Below, piece after piece: positions 1 through 12,370 of a stretch of DNA of 64,000 bases (positions are counted from its first letter, which is position 1; every line of letters starts with the position of its first letter). The notes under the pieces are model-generated. The model saw only the letters and a list, made by a program, of their open reading frames with translations, made no database searches and was not told the DNA's origin. This DNA is from Pictodentalium vernedei. Taxonomy: Eukaryota > Mollusca > Scaphopoda > Dentaliida > Dentaliidae. Where the stretch lies: contig CM062289.1 in assembly GCA_031216915.1 (NCBI GenBank), forward strand, positions 395,028,674-395,092,673. The letters run 5' to 3'. The position numbers and the translations under genes are program-made.

Positions 1-3000
1 CGTCTTCACCTATAGGTGGTTAGGCGTTGTGTTCTGCATCTACCATCTGATGTTCTGCAGTTTCTTCCCTGGAAGTCTCTGTTTTGCATCAGATAGTGTA
101 TTTTTGGTAACTGATTTCGGGCATGGGTGCCTGGAGTCTTATTTTAGTGTTTTTACACTTATTGTTTACATTTACAACAGCCCTCTGTGTGAGGGGGTAT
201 TTCTTGAAAATAATATCTTGATGTTAATTTAATCATAACTAGATACATTATTATTGTTCGTAAGTGTTGCATAAATTGTTTAAAATATTTTTAAAATTTT
301 TGTCCACACTTAGGCTTGGGATCCATTGGGGCTCAACGTTACTTTTCAGAAACTTGGGCTGTTCTGAAAAAATATTTTTTCAAAATATTTTGATTTCAAT
401 TATTTTTTCTATGTTAATGGATCATATTATTATGTATTTTGATTGTCAGGGGTTGGTGCGAGTACCAGGACTTTGTTTTCTTTTCACACTGAAAGGATTT
501 TGATCAATTGTAGTAAGAGGAAGTCTTCCTCTGACTTTTATAATCATTCTATATGTAGTCAGTGTACTCGCACTAACTCCTGTTCTGTATGTGATGATTT
601 CGATGACAACATGGGAAGCGTATGTCACGGTATGTTAGTGGGGAATTGGACATTCCGGTCCTTTCCCCGCAGGGTCACTCTACTTTATCAATTTCTATTT
701 CAGACGATCAAGATTAGGGTGATGTATCCGTGATGTCTTCCAACAGTGTGCCTCCGTCGTCACAATTAATGAAGGGCTAGCGGAAAAGTGCTCATGTAAA
801 TACGCCAATTGCCTAAGAGGACCCTAGTAGGTTCGACGGCCTTTGACGTCCGCTAGCTCGCCCGGTGTAGCGTCCATTCATCGAATGGTTCGGCAGCCGG
901 GTTCGTCCGTTGCGGTCTAGAAGGAGTTTTGGGGTGATGCGAGCACTATAAATCAACCAAATGCACACCCAGTGACGGCGGATTAGAGGGAGAACGGAGG
1001 AAGCCTTTTAGTCCGGTTCCTAGCTCGTTCAGGTCCATCCGGACGGCGAGCGAGAGAGGCCCCTCTCTCGTACAACAACATCTGGCCCCAGATGTTGTGG
1101 TACAAAATGTTTCGCATTCGGAGCATACGTCCGCCGCTCGGGACGCTCCGACATATAGTCAGTCCGGAGAGACTGTCAATAAGGCTTCCTCATTCTCATG
1201 GTAGCGCACACGACCGCTCTTGGCTACGTGACCTCGGATATCCAGTCAGCTTCGCCAGTCAGAGAATCATCGGCGACCAGGTCACACCATCCGGTAGCCA
1301 GGGACACGAGGCCTGCAGACTCCGGACGTTCGCATAGGAAAGTGTGCGGGAGTCAACGTACACGGAGCTTCCGGCGGCAATGCATCGTAAGACCGCTACT
1401 GCACAGGCCTCGGGGACGGATGTGCTATCCTAAATAGCACAGCTTATCGCAGCATCCCAGCAACAACTGAATCTGTCGCATAATGTTTTATCCGACGATG
1501 CTGGGTCGGGACGCTCCGCGGAAGCGGGTACGGACGTCCGAAAATTTCATCCGGTCCGACGGGATACCGAAAGGGATTCGGAGGATTTCGAGCTTTCCCT
1601 TTCGGAACAACATATGCTGTTGTGTATGTCATCTGACTTGATCTTCTACAGGTTCTTTCGTCGGACCAGAATGCTGCGATGCCGGATAAGAAACTGATAG
1701 CGTCGGTGGACTTAGAAATTTTTGGTTCGGTTCAGGGACATCGTCCCTCAGTTCCGACATAGTCCAATAATGTCACACAAACTTTCGAATTATTGAACGA
1801 CGCTATATATTTATTATTATATGCTTGCTATTACCAAGCATTTCTGGTTTCTTGTTTGCAAAGTTACGGAGATGTCTTTCAAAAGTGTGCCTCTGTCGTC
1901 ATAGTTAATGAAGAGCTAGCGGCAATAAGTGCTCATGGAATATGTCTATCGCCTAAGAGGTCCCTTGTAGGATCGACGGAGTGACATTCGCTAGCTCACC
2001 CGGTGTAGCGTACATTCATCGAATGGTTCGGCTGCCGGGTTCGTCCGTTGCGGTCTAGGAAGGAGATTTGGGTGATGCGAGCACTATAATAACTTTAGTT
2101 CTCACCCAGTGACGGCGGATTGAGGACAGATCGGAGGAAGCCTGTTAGTCCGGTTCCTGGCTCGTCCAGGTCCGTCCGGGCTGTGAGCGAGAGAGGTCCC
2201 TCTCTCGTCCAACAACATAGGGGACCGCATGTTGTGGTTCAGATATTTTACATTCGGAGCATATGTCCACCGCTCGAGACGCTCCGTTATATTGACAGTC
2301 CGAGAGACTGTCGATAATGCTTCCTCATCCTCACAGCAGTGCACACGACCGCACATTGGCTACGTGACCTCGAGTATCCGACCAGTTTCGTCATTCAGTG
2401 ATTCCACGGCGAACAGGTCACGCCATCCGGTAGCCAAGGGACATGAGGCCTATACACTCCGTTCGCTCGCATAATAGTAGTATGCACGGGGTAACGATCA
2501 CGGAGCTTCCAGCGGCAATGCATCGTAAGACCGCTTCTCCACAGGCCTCAGTGACGGACGTGCTATCCAAGTTAGCACAGTTTTTTCGCAGCATCCCAGC
2601 AATCGACAGTTTCTCGGTCGGATCAGAAATTATCCGACGGCGCTGGGTCGGTGCGGTCCGTGGTTGCATCAGGCTCGGACGACCGAACGCTTTATAGGGT
2701 CCGACAGGATGGCGAAAGGGATTCGAAAGATTTCGAGTTTTTCCTTTCGTAACATCGGAAGCTGCCATACATTTCTTCCGGCATTATCTTCCAGTGGTTG
2801 TTCCTTCGGACTACATTGCTGCGATGTTGGATAAGAGACTTATAGCGTCATTGGACACGGAATTTTGAATCGGTTCAGGGACATTGTCCCTGACTTACCG
2901 ACACAGTCCAATAATGTCATTAGAACATGTGTATTATTTATCGACGCTATATATATAAGCCTGCTACCAAGCATGATAGTTTAGTTTCTTGTCCGCAATG

Positions 3001-6000
3001 CTCATTTCTGCCTTTTATCATTTATAGGAATAATTTATTTTGGCAGAACAGGGCATACCGAGAGTTCATATGCGTCTAGACGGCGTGGTTAAAGACTGGA
3101 AATAATCTTTTTTCGCCGTCTATGTCTTTTCCAACCACAATGTTGGAAATGACAATGATGTCTAATAGACTTAACTTAGACGCTTTATCATACGTAATCC
3201 ACCTTACTGAGGCGTTATCATTACGTCTTCAAGAGAAAGAATTCCGGGATATGATCCTCAATGTGATTTCTTTTGAAGGCAGTAGTTTGTTCACGTATAA
3301 CTCCGCCCTTCAGTGGCTACTTGGAGTTGGTTAGACGTGACGCAGCCCTAGCTACATCCACGCGCATGGATAGTAAGGTGAAGAACTCTCTCAGAGTCGC
3401 TTCGTTCTCGGAGAAGCTTCTCTTCGACGGCAACTTTTCAGCAATCCATGAATTGCTCGATTTACACGTTCTCTTGTCTATCTAGTGTAGCAAGAGATTC
3501 AGACTGGGGCAAACATTCGGTGGTTGACTCAAGAGAGTGCCACTGCAGTTGCCGGATCCAAGTTTTATAATTATGACGGTTGCCAGTCAAACAGGTTGGG
3601 ATACAATATTGATCCCAACGGATTCGAAGTGCCAGGGTCTTTGGGTTCCGCAGTCTCTAGGCAAGCACTTATCTTCCACGGAATAATGTTTTTTAGGCTT
3701 GCTTTATGTCATTGGATGAACATTATTCAGAAACGCATGTCCAAATCCTGTCCGATAATACGACAGTAGTGGCGTATCTCCGGAACCAGGGAGGCACTCA
3801 TTCGTTTCCGTTATTCAATTTAATGGAAAGAATCCTTCTGTTTGTTATAGTACACCAAGTTCTGCATCGGTCCGTCATATTCCGGGTCGTCTGATTGTAT
3901 TACCGGACTCCCTTTCACTTATGGGTCGCTTGTTGCCGTCAGAATGGACTCTCAAGAAACAAGTATTCAATCAGATTTGCTATCAATGGGAGCGCCCAAT
4001 GATAATTTATTTTCGACACAACTTGCTAATCAATTGCAGACGTATGTGTTTACATGTCTGGATCTCTGAGCTTATGTTGTTAACGCTTTATTGATCTAAT
4101 AGGACGGAATGATAGGATATGCGTATCCTCCTGCGCTGTTGTTTCAGCAAGTATTGCTAAGATAAACAACCACAATACATTTCTGTTGATAGCATCTCTG
4201 TCTTCACAGAGACCGTGGGTAAATTTACTCTGATATCTACTGTGGGACTCAACGCGAAAACTTCCTCCATGAGAGGATCTTTTTTCACTGGGTAATATCG
4301 TGTCATCTTCATCACAACCCGCAAGGTCTCAACCTTCACATATTCCGTTGTGTGGTCCTTATTGCATTGTAAGCATTGTACTGGACAAGCTTTGGACGCG
4401 ATTTCTTACTGTAGGAGAACCTCTTCTTCGCTATACTATGCGGCTAAAGTGGAGGCTCTTCCGTCGTTGGTGTAGGGATCCCTATGTTGATATTGTTGAT
4501 CCCTCCATCCTTGTCATTGCAACTTTTTAGTATACTTGTTTGACAAGATCTACTGCAGCCTGTTACTATTAAGGTTATAGGTTTATGTTACCTCATACCT
4601 ATGCACTCTATGATAGTTTACAATTGAGTCTTATGTCTCTTTATCTAAGTCAGTTAGTAACTTTTCGATAAATAGACTTAGAATCATTAGATTAAATTTC
4701 TATACGGAATTTAACTTCGTTTCTTATTTAGCTAAGTAATCATTTGAGCCTCTGGAAACAGTAGTTTTCAAATTCTGACCTTTTAGACAGTATTCTGTTG
4801 GCTTCTCTTTTCTGAAGAGTCATTGAGCTTCATGCACTTTCGGTGGATGATTTTCACTTTCGTAGTTTCGGAATCACTACTTCCTTTACTATTTAGGTTG
4901 GATTTTTGCATAAGAGTCAGGCTCCTAATAAATATCCGGAACCTATTGTTATTAAGGTCCTTCCGTCTTCGTACGGGCATAGGCCTTTACTCTGTCCGGT
5001 TAGAGTTTACGTATTTATAAACAGATATCTGTTTATTACTACGGGCGTAAGCTTCTTCTGTCTTTGATGCCTAATAGAAGGACGTTACGCTCCATTCTGT
5101 TGCTAATGGGTTCAATTAACTATCGATACTGCTTATGGTATATCATTGACTCAGCAGTTGTGCTTGAGATTTCGGCTCATGAAGTAAGAGTTCTTCTACA
5201 TCTTGGGCTTACATTAATAGTGTCGCTATTATAGATTTTTGAAGGCTGCTCATTGCGCTCAGCCATCCACATTCATGAATTTTTATCTCAGAAATATCGA
5301 GTCCATTTCTGGAGGCCTCTATTGTTAGGTCTATTATCTATTGCTCAGAATGTCATTCACTTAACAGTTGCTACTATAGCTAGGTAGGCTGTCTGTTTCG
5401 GCAGTGACTCCGTTCTGCTGCCCTCTTCGCTCTGGGCTATTTGACCCAGGGCAAGAAAAAGGGGGGGGGGGGGGGAGGGTGTTCCCTTGGGTCACCTGTT
5501 TTACTATGAAAACAAGGGGATACCTCCTCCGGAGTTAGTAATTCTGAGCTGTTATTGGGATGGTTGTTTAGTGAGAAGTTTATGTTTTAAAAATTCATTC
5601 AGGTCTTAGTTTTTAAAGTATAGCTTTTGAATATAGCACGTGTCAACGGACATTATTATACAATCCTCAGACACTTTTAAGGAGTATAAAGAGTCTCTAT
5701 TCTCTGGACTTACTTTATTTATTGGCTTACTTTAAAAATTATTAGTATAAGGATTATACTAGATATTAATAGAGTACATGGATGTATGATGCTCAATTTT
5801 GGAAGGTGTTGTATCTTTCTAATTTATCATAAATAAGAAAGATACATGTAAGGCCTAATACTTCTTTTTCCCTAGAGGGGATGACTCTATTTTATATAAT
5901 TGAGCGTATTCCAACTTGCTCTATGTCCTTGGCCCTCCAGCCTTTTTACTATTCAGCTATGTCTGGGTCATTGGTACAGTATAAAAATGTAAAAAATTTA

Positions 6001-6343
6001 TAGTAATTTGTATATTTTTTATACTTACCAATGACCCAGACGGGGATGGCCCTCCCAGGAGTTGGGAACTCATACCTCCCCGCTGAGTACATAGTGCTTA
6101 CCAGGCACTGGTTATAAGAATGATTAATGGCGCCAATTTCAGAACGTCCTTGACACTGCGCATGCGCAGTAGAGGTGAAGTGTGGAGGGCCATTCAGGAC
6201 ATGTTTTCTTTGGTTTTAGATGCAAATTTTGGGGATTGGGGGGCAAAATTTGTGTTTGGCCCTATATTTTAAGAGTTAGCACCAGCTATGTCTGGGTCAT
6301 TGGTAAGTATAAAAAATATACAAATTACTATAAATTTTTTAAC
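1..6343 (+). mobile_element. DIRS-type tyrosine-recombinase retrotransposon, copy A (left part outside window, fossil)
   Basis: This is a decayed DIRS element whose left end lies before base 1. It aligns along its length with copy B (32508-39522) and more distantly with copy C (46860-53257), which identifies its parts. In order these are a gag-like region present as two tandem versions (about 440-1780 and 1850-2900), an RNase H remnant (about 3505-3960), a tyrosine recombinase remnant (about 4600-5370), an internal complementary region (about 5950-6060) and the right terminal repeat (about 6270-6343). The terminal repeat and the complementary region both carry GTCTGGGTCATTGGTA in opposite orientations, the layout known for DIRS elements. 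It is broken many times over (dozens of breaks). A run of 16 or more G lies near 5461. No target-site duplication is expected for this family. It is old as a coding element, but its close match to copy B implies later amplification. Confidence 0.85.
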
Positions 6344-6770
6344 TTTCCATTTGAACCAAATTTGATATGAAGTATTAACCCTTTACCCAATGTAACGGCC
6401 AAAACCGGCCAGCACTATTCTAAAAAATTCCCAATTAATTTTCATTATTTTTTCATTTTTTGTCTCAAAAACATAGGTTACGACCCCTCTTTGGAACAAG
6501 CTCATCGAGCTCGTTCTAATGAGGGGGTCATAACCTATGTTTTTGAGATAAAAAATGAAAAAGTAGTTATTCAAGAATTTTATTTGCAAGTGTTGTCTGC
6601 TTTTCATGTATCTAAAGGGTTAATGGGTCATAAGTACTTAATTGATGCCCAAAAATGTTTTCAAAATGCCCCGTGGGAACCGCAGAAGCTAAAAATAGAA
6701 AAAATTTCAAACGCCCATATCTCCAAACCACATGGCAATAACTATCATTATTGAGAAACAATTCATGGTT
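6344..6770 (+). repeat. Fragment of an AGCTC-type tandem-unit repeat, interrupted by a MITE
   Basis: The stretches on either side of the MITE at 6375-6623 match bases about 7815-7960 of the neighbouring element: both read GAACCAAATTTG, then GGGTCATAAGTACTT, then GAGCTAAAAATAGAAA or close variants. The fragment therefore belongs to the same family as 7402-9376. The related copy at about 7838 lacks the MITE, so it serves as an empty-site comparison. From about 6771 to 7119 I see no gene or named repeat. Confidence 0.55.
6375..6623. mobile_element. Palindromic MITE, TTAA target site (piggyBac-like), outer type I
   Basis: TTAACCCTTTACCCAAT opens the element and AAAGGGTTAA closes it. The arms are inverted around a centre holding GAACAAGCTCATCGAGCTCG. 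TTAA target sites with CCC at the element end are the known hallmark of piggyBac transposons. It has no coding capacity, so it is a non-autonomous MITE. It sits inside the repeat fragment 6344-6770, and the related unoccupied sequence at about 7838 reads TATTATTGGG where this one reads TATTAA...TTAATGGG. Any apparent short reading frames here are translations of the palindrome. Confidence 0.75.
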
Positions 6771-7119
6771 CTCATTATAATTTTATTTACATGTACTGAT
6801 AGGAATATCCTGACTAGTCGACTTTGAGTCGATTACTGCCGGTGACTACTGAACTTCCAACAATAGCTAACCATTTCAAGTCTAATTGATTCCGTGGTTA
6901 CTTTCAAAACATTGAAATAGTCCGTATTTGCTGAGAGTTGAATACCATTTTCGGCGAGTTGGAGTGGGAATATGATTTATTTTGGGGGAAAAAAAATGGA
7001 AAATAGAATAAATGTATTCACATCTATTTCCTGACCATATTATCATGGTTTAGTGTCCAAGCATATTTGCATATCCTGTGGGTGGTTGATCAGAAAGGGA
7101 ACAGTTATAAGTTAAGTAC

Positions 7120-7368
7120 TTAACCCTTTACCTAACGAATCGGCCACATCCGCCTGCGTAACATGCAAATTCAGAAGTTGAAAAAATATTAATTTTCAGA
7201 AAATTACAACAAAACTATATCATGTGACCCCTCAATGGAACAAGCTCGTCGAGCTCGTTCCAATGAGGGGTCAAATGATATGGTTCTGTTGAAATATTTG
7301 GAAAATTTGGAAAAAATAATATTTAAAATCCTAAATTTTGATATCGTCGGCGTTGGGTAAAGGGTTAA
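7120..7368. mobile_element. Palindromic MITE, TTAA target site (piggyBac-like), outer type II
   Basis: It runs from TTAACCCTTTACCTAACG to GGTAAAGGGTTAA. The arms differ from type I: they carry CATCCGCC near the end and AACAAAACTATATCATG near the centre. The central hairpin CTCAATGGAACAAGCTCGTC and its complement is the one also found in type I copies. No coding capacity is seen. Confidence 0.75.
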
Positions 7369-7401
7369 CCGGTAGATCTAGAGCTGGTAGGTTTTGATTT
7401 T

Positions 7402-9376
7402 TAGCTCATCTTGACAAAGTCAAGCTGAGCTAATCTCATTGCCCTCCATCCGTCGTCTGTCGTCCGGCGTCCGTCAACACCATGTTTTGGTCTTTTCCTC
7501 CAAAGCCACTGGGCCAATTCAAGTGAAAGTTTGGGAGAGCGATGGTCCCAAAGGGGCATTTCATTTTTGTTCAACTCAACATGCCCAGCCCCATAGGGAG
7601 GGAGTGGGGGAAAATGCTCCAAAATATTTTTAAAATCTTCTTCTCAAGAACCAGTGTGTACAATGACTTGATATTTGCTATGGAGCTTCCATATATGAGG
7701 TGTAGAATCAAGTTTGTTCAAACGAAGTTCGTGAAGTAATATTTGGCTTTGTAATAGGAAGGGTAAGATTTTTGGCCCCGCCCAAAATTTCTGTTTTCTG
7801 AACCGATGGTCCAGTATGAACCAAATTTGGTTTGTGGTATTATTGGGTCATAAGTACTTGACCCATGCAAAAAAAAAAATTCCCGCATCCCCATGGGAAC
7901 CCTGGGAGCTAAAAATAGAAATATTTTCAAACGCCCATATTTTCCAAGCCACACGGAACAGAGAGCTGTTATTTGGTATGAAGTATCCTTAGGACCAGTA
8001 GAATTGAATGGTAAAAAAATTGCCATCGGTTATGTTAGTGTGTTCTGTGATGGGCATCGAAAAATGCTGAGTCAGCATATTTGCCAAAATTTAAAAAAAT
8101 CTTTTCTCCAGAACCAATCATCAGAATCCTTTGATATTGGTATACAGCATTCATAGGGGGGTCAGATAAAAGTTTGTGGAAATAAAGCTCATTGGTTCAT
8201 GTTTGGGCTCTCTACAGGAGCCCAAAGTTTTAACATAGGGTAATATGGGGAATATTCTTTAAAAATCTTCTTCTTCAGAACCACCAGTCAGAATCTTTTA
8301 ATGTTTGGTATACGTCATTGTTATGAGGGTCAGATTCAAGGTTGTTCAAACTAAGTCCCTAGGTTAATATTTGGGCTTCTTACAGAAGCCCAAATTTTAT
8401 CTTTGTTCAGTATGGAGGGTAATTTAAAAAAATCTTCTTCCTCAGATCCACCAGTCAGAATGCTTTGATTTTTGGTATGCAGCATCTCTAAGGGGGTCAG
8501 ATTCAAGTTTGTTCAAATCAGATCCCTAGGTATATATTTGGGCTCAATATGGTAGCCCAAATTTTTACTCAGTGCAATATGAGGAAATTTCTTTAAAAAT
8601 CTTCCTCTTCAGATCCACCAGTTGGAATGCTTTTATATTTGGTATACAACATCTCTAGGGGGGTCAGATTCCAGGTTGTTCAATTCGAGTGCCTAGGTTA
8701 ATATTTGGGCTCCATATGGGAACATGAAATTTAACTTAGTACAATATGAGGGAATTTCTTCAAAAATCTTCTTCTTCGGATCCTCTCGTCAGAATGCTTT
8801 CACATTTGGTATACAACATCTCTAGGGGGGGGGGGGGTCAGATGCAAGTTTGTTCAAATTGGATCCATAGGTTAATATTTGGGCTCGCTATGGTAGCCCA
8901 AATTTGAACTTAGTGCAATTCGAATAAATTTCTTTACAATTTCTCTTCTTCAGATCCAACAGTCAGAATGTTTTCATATTCGGTACACAACATCTCTAGG
9001 GAAGTCAGATTCAACTGTGTTCAAATCAAGAGCCTGGGTTAATATTTGGGCTCTCTATGGGAGCTGGAATTGACCATTTTGCTGAAGAATTAAAACTTTT
9101 GTATTCAGTACCCTCTAGAGATGTGTAACTAAGATTAATCCACATAGGTTGTATCAAGGGGCTTCATAGGGGAGCTCTACATTTACTTTATGTCTATGAT
9201 CATTGATCAAGTGAAGAAAAGGCATGATACCCAGATTATTTTTGTCACTTCTGAGGGACTCAAGGATTGACAGTGTAGCCTATGGAGATGGCTTGCTTAA
9301 TGTAGACTCATTCTTGGACTCGGTATAAATTGTGTTCTGTTCAAGATGAGCGTTTCAGGCCCCGTGGGGCCTCTTG
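7402..9376 (+). mobile_element. Helentron/Helitron-like non-autonomous element with tandem units
   Basis: It starts in a T run followed by the small palindrome AGCTCATCTTGAC/GTCAAGCTGAGCT, then CCGTCGTCTGTCGTCCG-type DNA. About six diverged tandem units of roughly 165-173 bp fill 8060-9060; each carries a version of CTTCTTCAGATCCACCAGTC, TTTGGTATAC and GGGTCAGATTCAAG. It ends with AGGCCCCGTGGGGCCTCTTG, a short hairpin with a TCTTG tail, before TT. There is no coding capacity. The Helentron assignment is inferred from this architecture; the repeat itself is plain in the sequence. A short G run lies at about 8827-8837. Confidence 0.5.
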
Positions 9377-9987
9377 TTCAGATTTGGTTTCAGTTCAGGT
9401 TCAATATCAGAATTTATTATGCCCCACATATGTAACATCAGCCATGATTGGTTAATATGACACCTTCTAAAAGTCATAGTACTGGAGTTTTGGGGCAAAA
9501 CACGGGTACTATCGGAACGTTTTTCCCTGGAGACAAGAGAACGAAGAAAATGTAAGCGCCACTTCCATTGATCAGCGTCGAATTTCTCAACACCAAACGC
9601 TGGCTCCGTGTCCATTTAGCTTTTTCAACACCGGTAGACACAAACTTACCAACAAATATATCATCTTCAGTGGGTGTGTTTTCAATTTTAACTGCAAACA
9701 ATGAATTCAAAAGAATCAGAAATATTAAAAAACTCACTCACGTGTTGTTCACCACTTCAGTGAATCCTGAATATGAGTCTCAGTTATGACTTGTGTTTCA
9801 CTCCGCTTAATTCTATCAACTGTTGTCCGAGAAACATGAATTTATATTCCATTAATTTAAATCACTTTTCACACAAGCATTAACAATGAATTACAACACG
9901 AACAGCATGATGCAGTTGTTAACATTGGCATTTGTTGATAAAGAAACTCCCAAAGCGACGGCACTTGTGACAAGTCATTTTCGAAGA
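9377..9987. other. Unassigned sequence upstream of the presumed SSBP1 promoter
   Basis: I see no repeat family here. On the - strand, bases about 9683-9640 are bordered by a good acceptor (TTTGCAG) and donor (GTAAGT), so a small exon of a divergent transcript is conceivable. Its short translation (KIENTPTEDDIFVG) is not one I recognise. An open frame with a signal-peptide-like start that overlaps it begins with GTG, not ATG, and reads through what looks like a pyrimidine tract, so I do not accept it as a gene. Confidence 0.25.
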
Positions 9988-10014
9988 GACGTCATTCGTT
10001 CGAAATGACGTCAT
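9988..10014. promoter_or_regulatory. Pair of CRE/ATF-like sites, possible SSBP1 promoter
   Basis: GACGTCAT at 9988-9995 and the full palindrome TGACGTCA at 10006-10013 lie 10 bases apart. TGACGTCA is the consensus of the CREB/ATF family, common in promoters of nuclear genes for mitochondrial proteins. They lie about 1.1 kb before the first SSBP1 exon found, in CpG-bearing DNA unlike the AT-rich introns. No TATA box or transcription start can be fixed, so the promoter role is inference. Confidence 0.35.
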
Positions 10015-10114
10015 GTTTTTGGATTCGACTACATTGTTGTTACAAGATCGAAGGCGGCTTGTTGCAGTTAATGCTTAACAATGAAAGTCATATTTTGTTC
10101 GGCATAATAAAATA

Positions 10115-10275
10115 ATTAGAACGTTTCTTTTCATGTTCTATCAGTCGATAGTACCTGAGTTTGTGTGATTTCTGAAATAAAACCTTCAGCAGCTTCACTG
10201 CTTCAGGTTTTATTTCAGAAATCACACAAACTCAGGCACTATCGACCGATAGAACATGAAAAGGAACGTTCTAAT
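10115..10275. repeat. Long perfect-looking hairpin (MITE or MITE core)
   Basis: Two arms of about 70-75 bases are reverse complements with few mismatches: the left arm begins ATTAGAACGTT and the right arm ends AACGTTCTAAT. The loop contains CAGCAGCTTCACTG. No clear target duplication was found outside the arms. The following stretch, 10276-10634, shows no gene or repeat I can name. Confidence 0.65.
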
Positions 10276-10648
10276 ATTATAATATTGTAAATAACACTTC
10301 AGGCTCTTTAACTTGAAAAAACCTGAATACATGTAGATTGTATGACACCACTCAACATAAAACAAGCCTGCAAATAAATTATTGTGCACAATGTGTCAGT
10401 AATGATGGCCAGTACAAATGTTTTGGTGCCGTACATTGTGAGGATGTTTTAGGTCATTAAAAGTTTTCATTGGCAACAGTCACTGGAGATATCAGAGCCC
10501 TATTTTTATTTTTATGTAATGCAATTAGCAATCCCCAACATTCTTGGCATTACACCTTGGGACATGATGATAAGCACCAATCTATTGGCTTAGGACATTT
10601 AGGGTATTTGCTTAGGTCTTTGTCCTGGACCTTAGGCTTATTTGCAGG

Positions 10649-10961
10649 GAGCGTGGTGGCTCTGTGGTAGACTGTTGGGCTTCTATGCTAGGGGTCCCGA
10701 GTTCGATCCCCATCCACGACGACCCACATTGTGTCCTTGGGCAAGGCACTTTATCCCGGTTGCCTACATGGGGGCATGATGACGCTGTGTACTAAGGCGT
10801 ACTGCATGTGATGTCGATTGTGCACGTCTTCAATCTCTGTAACCCTGCTTGAGCGGAGCTTGAACAGAGTTAGAATGTTGAGGAGCTGACAGTTGCTCTT
10901 CGATGCTCATTGAGCATAAGTATGTGACCTTAAACATCAATAAATAAATAATAAATGAATT
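10649..10961 (+). mobile_element. tRNA-headed SINE with 14 bp target-site duplication
   Basis: The head carries a pol III A box (TGGCTCTGTGGTAGACTG) and, about 40 bases on, a B box (GAGTTCGATCC), as in tRNA genes. The body contains CCTTGGGCAAGGCACTT, found also in the two SINEs near 60 kb. The tail is AATAAATAAATAATAAATG. GGCTTATTTGCAGG occurs at 10635-10648 and again at 10962-10975, a 14 bp target duplication (1-2 bases may be shared with the head), which fixes both ends and shows insertion by LINE-type machinery. It lies upstream of or within the first SSBP1 intron. Confidence 0.85.
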
Positions 10962-11138
10962 GGCTTATTTGCAGGCTTGACACAGAAAGAGACCTGTAAA
11001 TATCTCCATTGGGTTCAACCTGACTTCCTGTTGATCATGCTTAGGGCTTTTAATGGATCATTTGATAAGCCTGTTCAGTCAGAAAGAAACATAAAATAAT
11101 AATAAATAAATAAATAAAATTTGTGTTGTGTTTTTCAG

Positions 11139-11258
11139 CTTTTAACAATGTGCAACTACTTGGAAGAGTGGGACGGGATGCAGAGTTGAGAGGTACAGAT
11201 GAGCATCCAGTTGTAATATTCTCTCTTGCTACAAATGTATCTTACAGGAGAAGTGATG
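11139..11258 (+). CDS. SSBP1: Mitochondrial single-stranded DNA-binding protein, internal exon (OB-fold start)
   Basis: The exon is bordered by TTTTTCAG and GTATAT and encodes 39 whole codons: FNNVQLLGRVGRD, AELRGTDEHPVV, IFSLATNVSYRRSD. VQLLGRVGRD and the FSLATN strand are typical of animal mtSSB, the homotetrameric OB-fold protein that coats single-stranded DNA at the mitochondrial replication fork and works with Twinkle helicase and DNA polymerase gamma. The exon opens with two bases of a split codon and closes with one, and the next exon fits. The preceding part (targeting peptide and the residues before FNNV) is in an exon I could not place. The identification rests on remembered family sequence and on all three exons matching in order. 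Confidence 0.93.
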
Positions 11259-11449
11259 GTATATAGCTTTTGTTTTATAATTGTTATTTAGGCCTAAAAA
11301 AAGAAATAATCTGTTTCTCAGGCCCTCCCGCATGGTCCTTTAGGCTGCCGCATGCTCTCTTTTTATAACCAATTTAAACTTATAAAAAATTAAAATTAAA
11401 TGGTTTATGTCTGATATTTTACCCAAGTTAAAAAAACTGATGAATTTGT

Positions 11450-11512
11450 CCCTTGAGTGCAAGAAGGCCTTGCAATGCTTTAGCATTGCAAAGCCTTCTT
11501 GCACTCAAGGGA
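11450..11512. repeat. Short hairpin in the SSBP1 intron
   Basis: CCCTTGAGTGCAAGAAGGC on the left and GCCTTCTTGCACTCAAGGG on the right form arms of about 30 bases around TTTAGC. It looks like the core of a palindromic MITE whose outer ends I cannot define. Confidence 0.6.
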
Positions 11513-11857
11513 TGAAATACACCACCACCCATGCTATTCTGTAGATTATGAGGCCTAAAACTTGAACCAGGAACATGAACTTTTGATGGCAAAAAAGTAA
11601 TTACTGAAATAAAAAATAAAATAAAAAAACGCTCGCCCGCATGCAATTTCACAAATAATGGCCCGAGAAACAGAAGATATACTTTATGTGGCCTTATTGT
11701 CTTTCTATGAGCTGTCTCTACAGCTTGAATCATGTACAGTAAAGCTGGGAGTTTTTAATTTTTCAGATTGGTTTTGGTTTCTGTACGGTTTCAACCCCGT
11801 TTTCATTTCACTTTTTCTGTGTGTTAAGAACATACAGTAAATAATGTGTCACTATCC

Positions 11858-12075
11858 TTAACCCTTTACCCAATTCAGAGAATATCAAAATTTATTTTAA
11901 TTACTATTTTTAAAGATTTTCAACAAATTTCAACAAAACCATATCATGGGACCCTCCAATGAGGGTGTTCCATGATATGGTTTTGTTGAACTATTTTTAA
12001 AAAAAAATTTGTTTCAACTGCTCCGTTTGCAAATTACGCGGGCAGATGTGGGCGATTAGTTAGGTAAAGGGTTAA
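11858..12075. mobile_element. Palindromic MITE, TTAA target site, outer type II with shortened core
   Basis: TTAACCCTTTACCCAATTC opens it and TTAGGTAAAGGGTTAA closes it. AACAAAACCATATCATGG and its complement flank a centre shorter than in other type II copies. Its right TTAA (12072-12075) is also the left TTAA of the next element, so the two are head to tail on one shared target site. Confidence 0.7.
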
Positions 12076-12273
12076 CCCTTTACCCAATGTAACAGCCAAA
12101 ACCGGCCAGCACTACTCTCAAAAATCATCAATTAATTTTCATTATTTTTTCATTTTTTGTCTCAAAAACATAGGTCATAACCTATGTTTTTGAGACAAAA
12201 AATGAAAAAAATTAGTTATTCAAGAATATCTTTTGCATCTGTCGTCTGCTTTTCATGTTAGGTAAAGGGTTAA
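12072..12273. mobile_element. Palindromic MITE, TTAA target site, outer type I with minimal core
   Basis: Type I ends and arms (AACAGCCAAAACCGGCCAGC near the left, TGTCTCAAAAACATAGGT near the centre) are present, but the usual central hairpin is missing and the arms meet directly at ACATAGGTCATAACCTATG. It shares the TTAA at 12072-12075 with the element before it. Confidence 0.7.
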
Positions 12274-12370
12274 CTTGGAAAAATGTCTGCAATAGTTTAT
12301 ACGACTCCCCTCTCCGCAGGAAGCCCGGTTCAGCTTAACTTCCCTCTGACCAAGCCAGAAGATAAGCTGG

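Noticed and set aside
9474-9737. - strand open frame with a signal-peptide-like N-terminus
   Set aside because: It starts with GTG rather than ATG, and the hydrophobic stretch is the translation of a T-rich tract that looks like intron sequence between a GTGAGT donor and a TTTGCAG acceptor.
10649-10720. tRNA gene with A and B boxes
   Set aside because: No cloverleaf can be completed and the sequence continues into a SINE body with an A-rich tail and a 14 bp target duplication.
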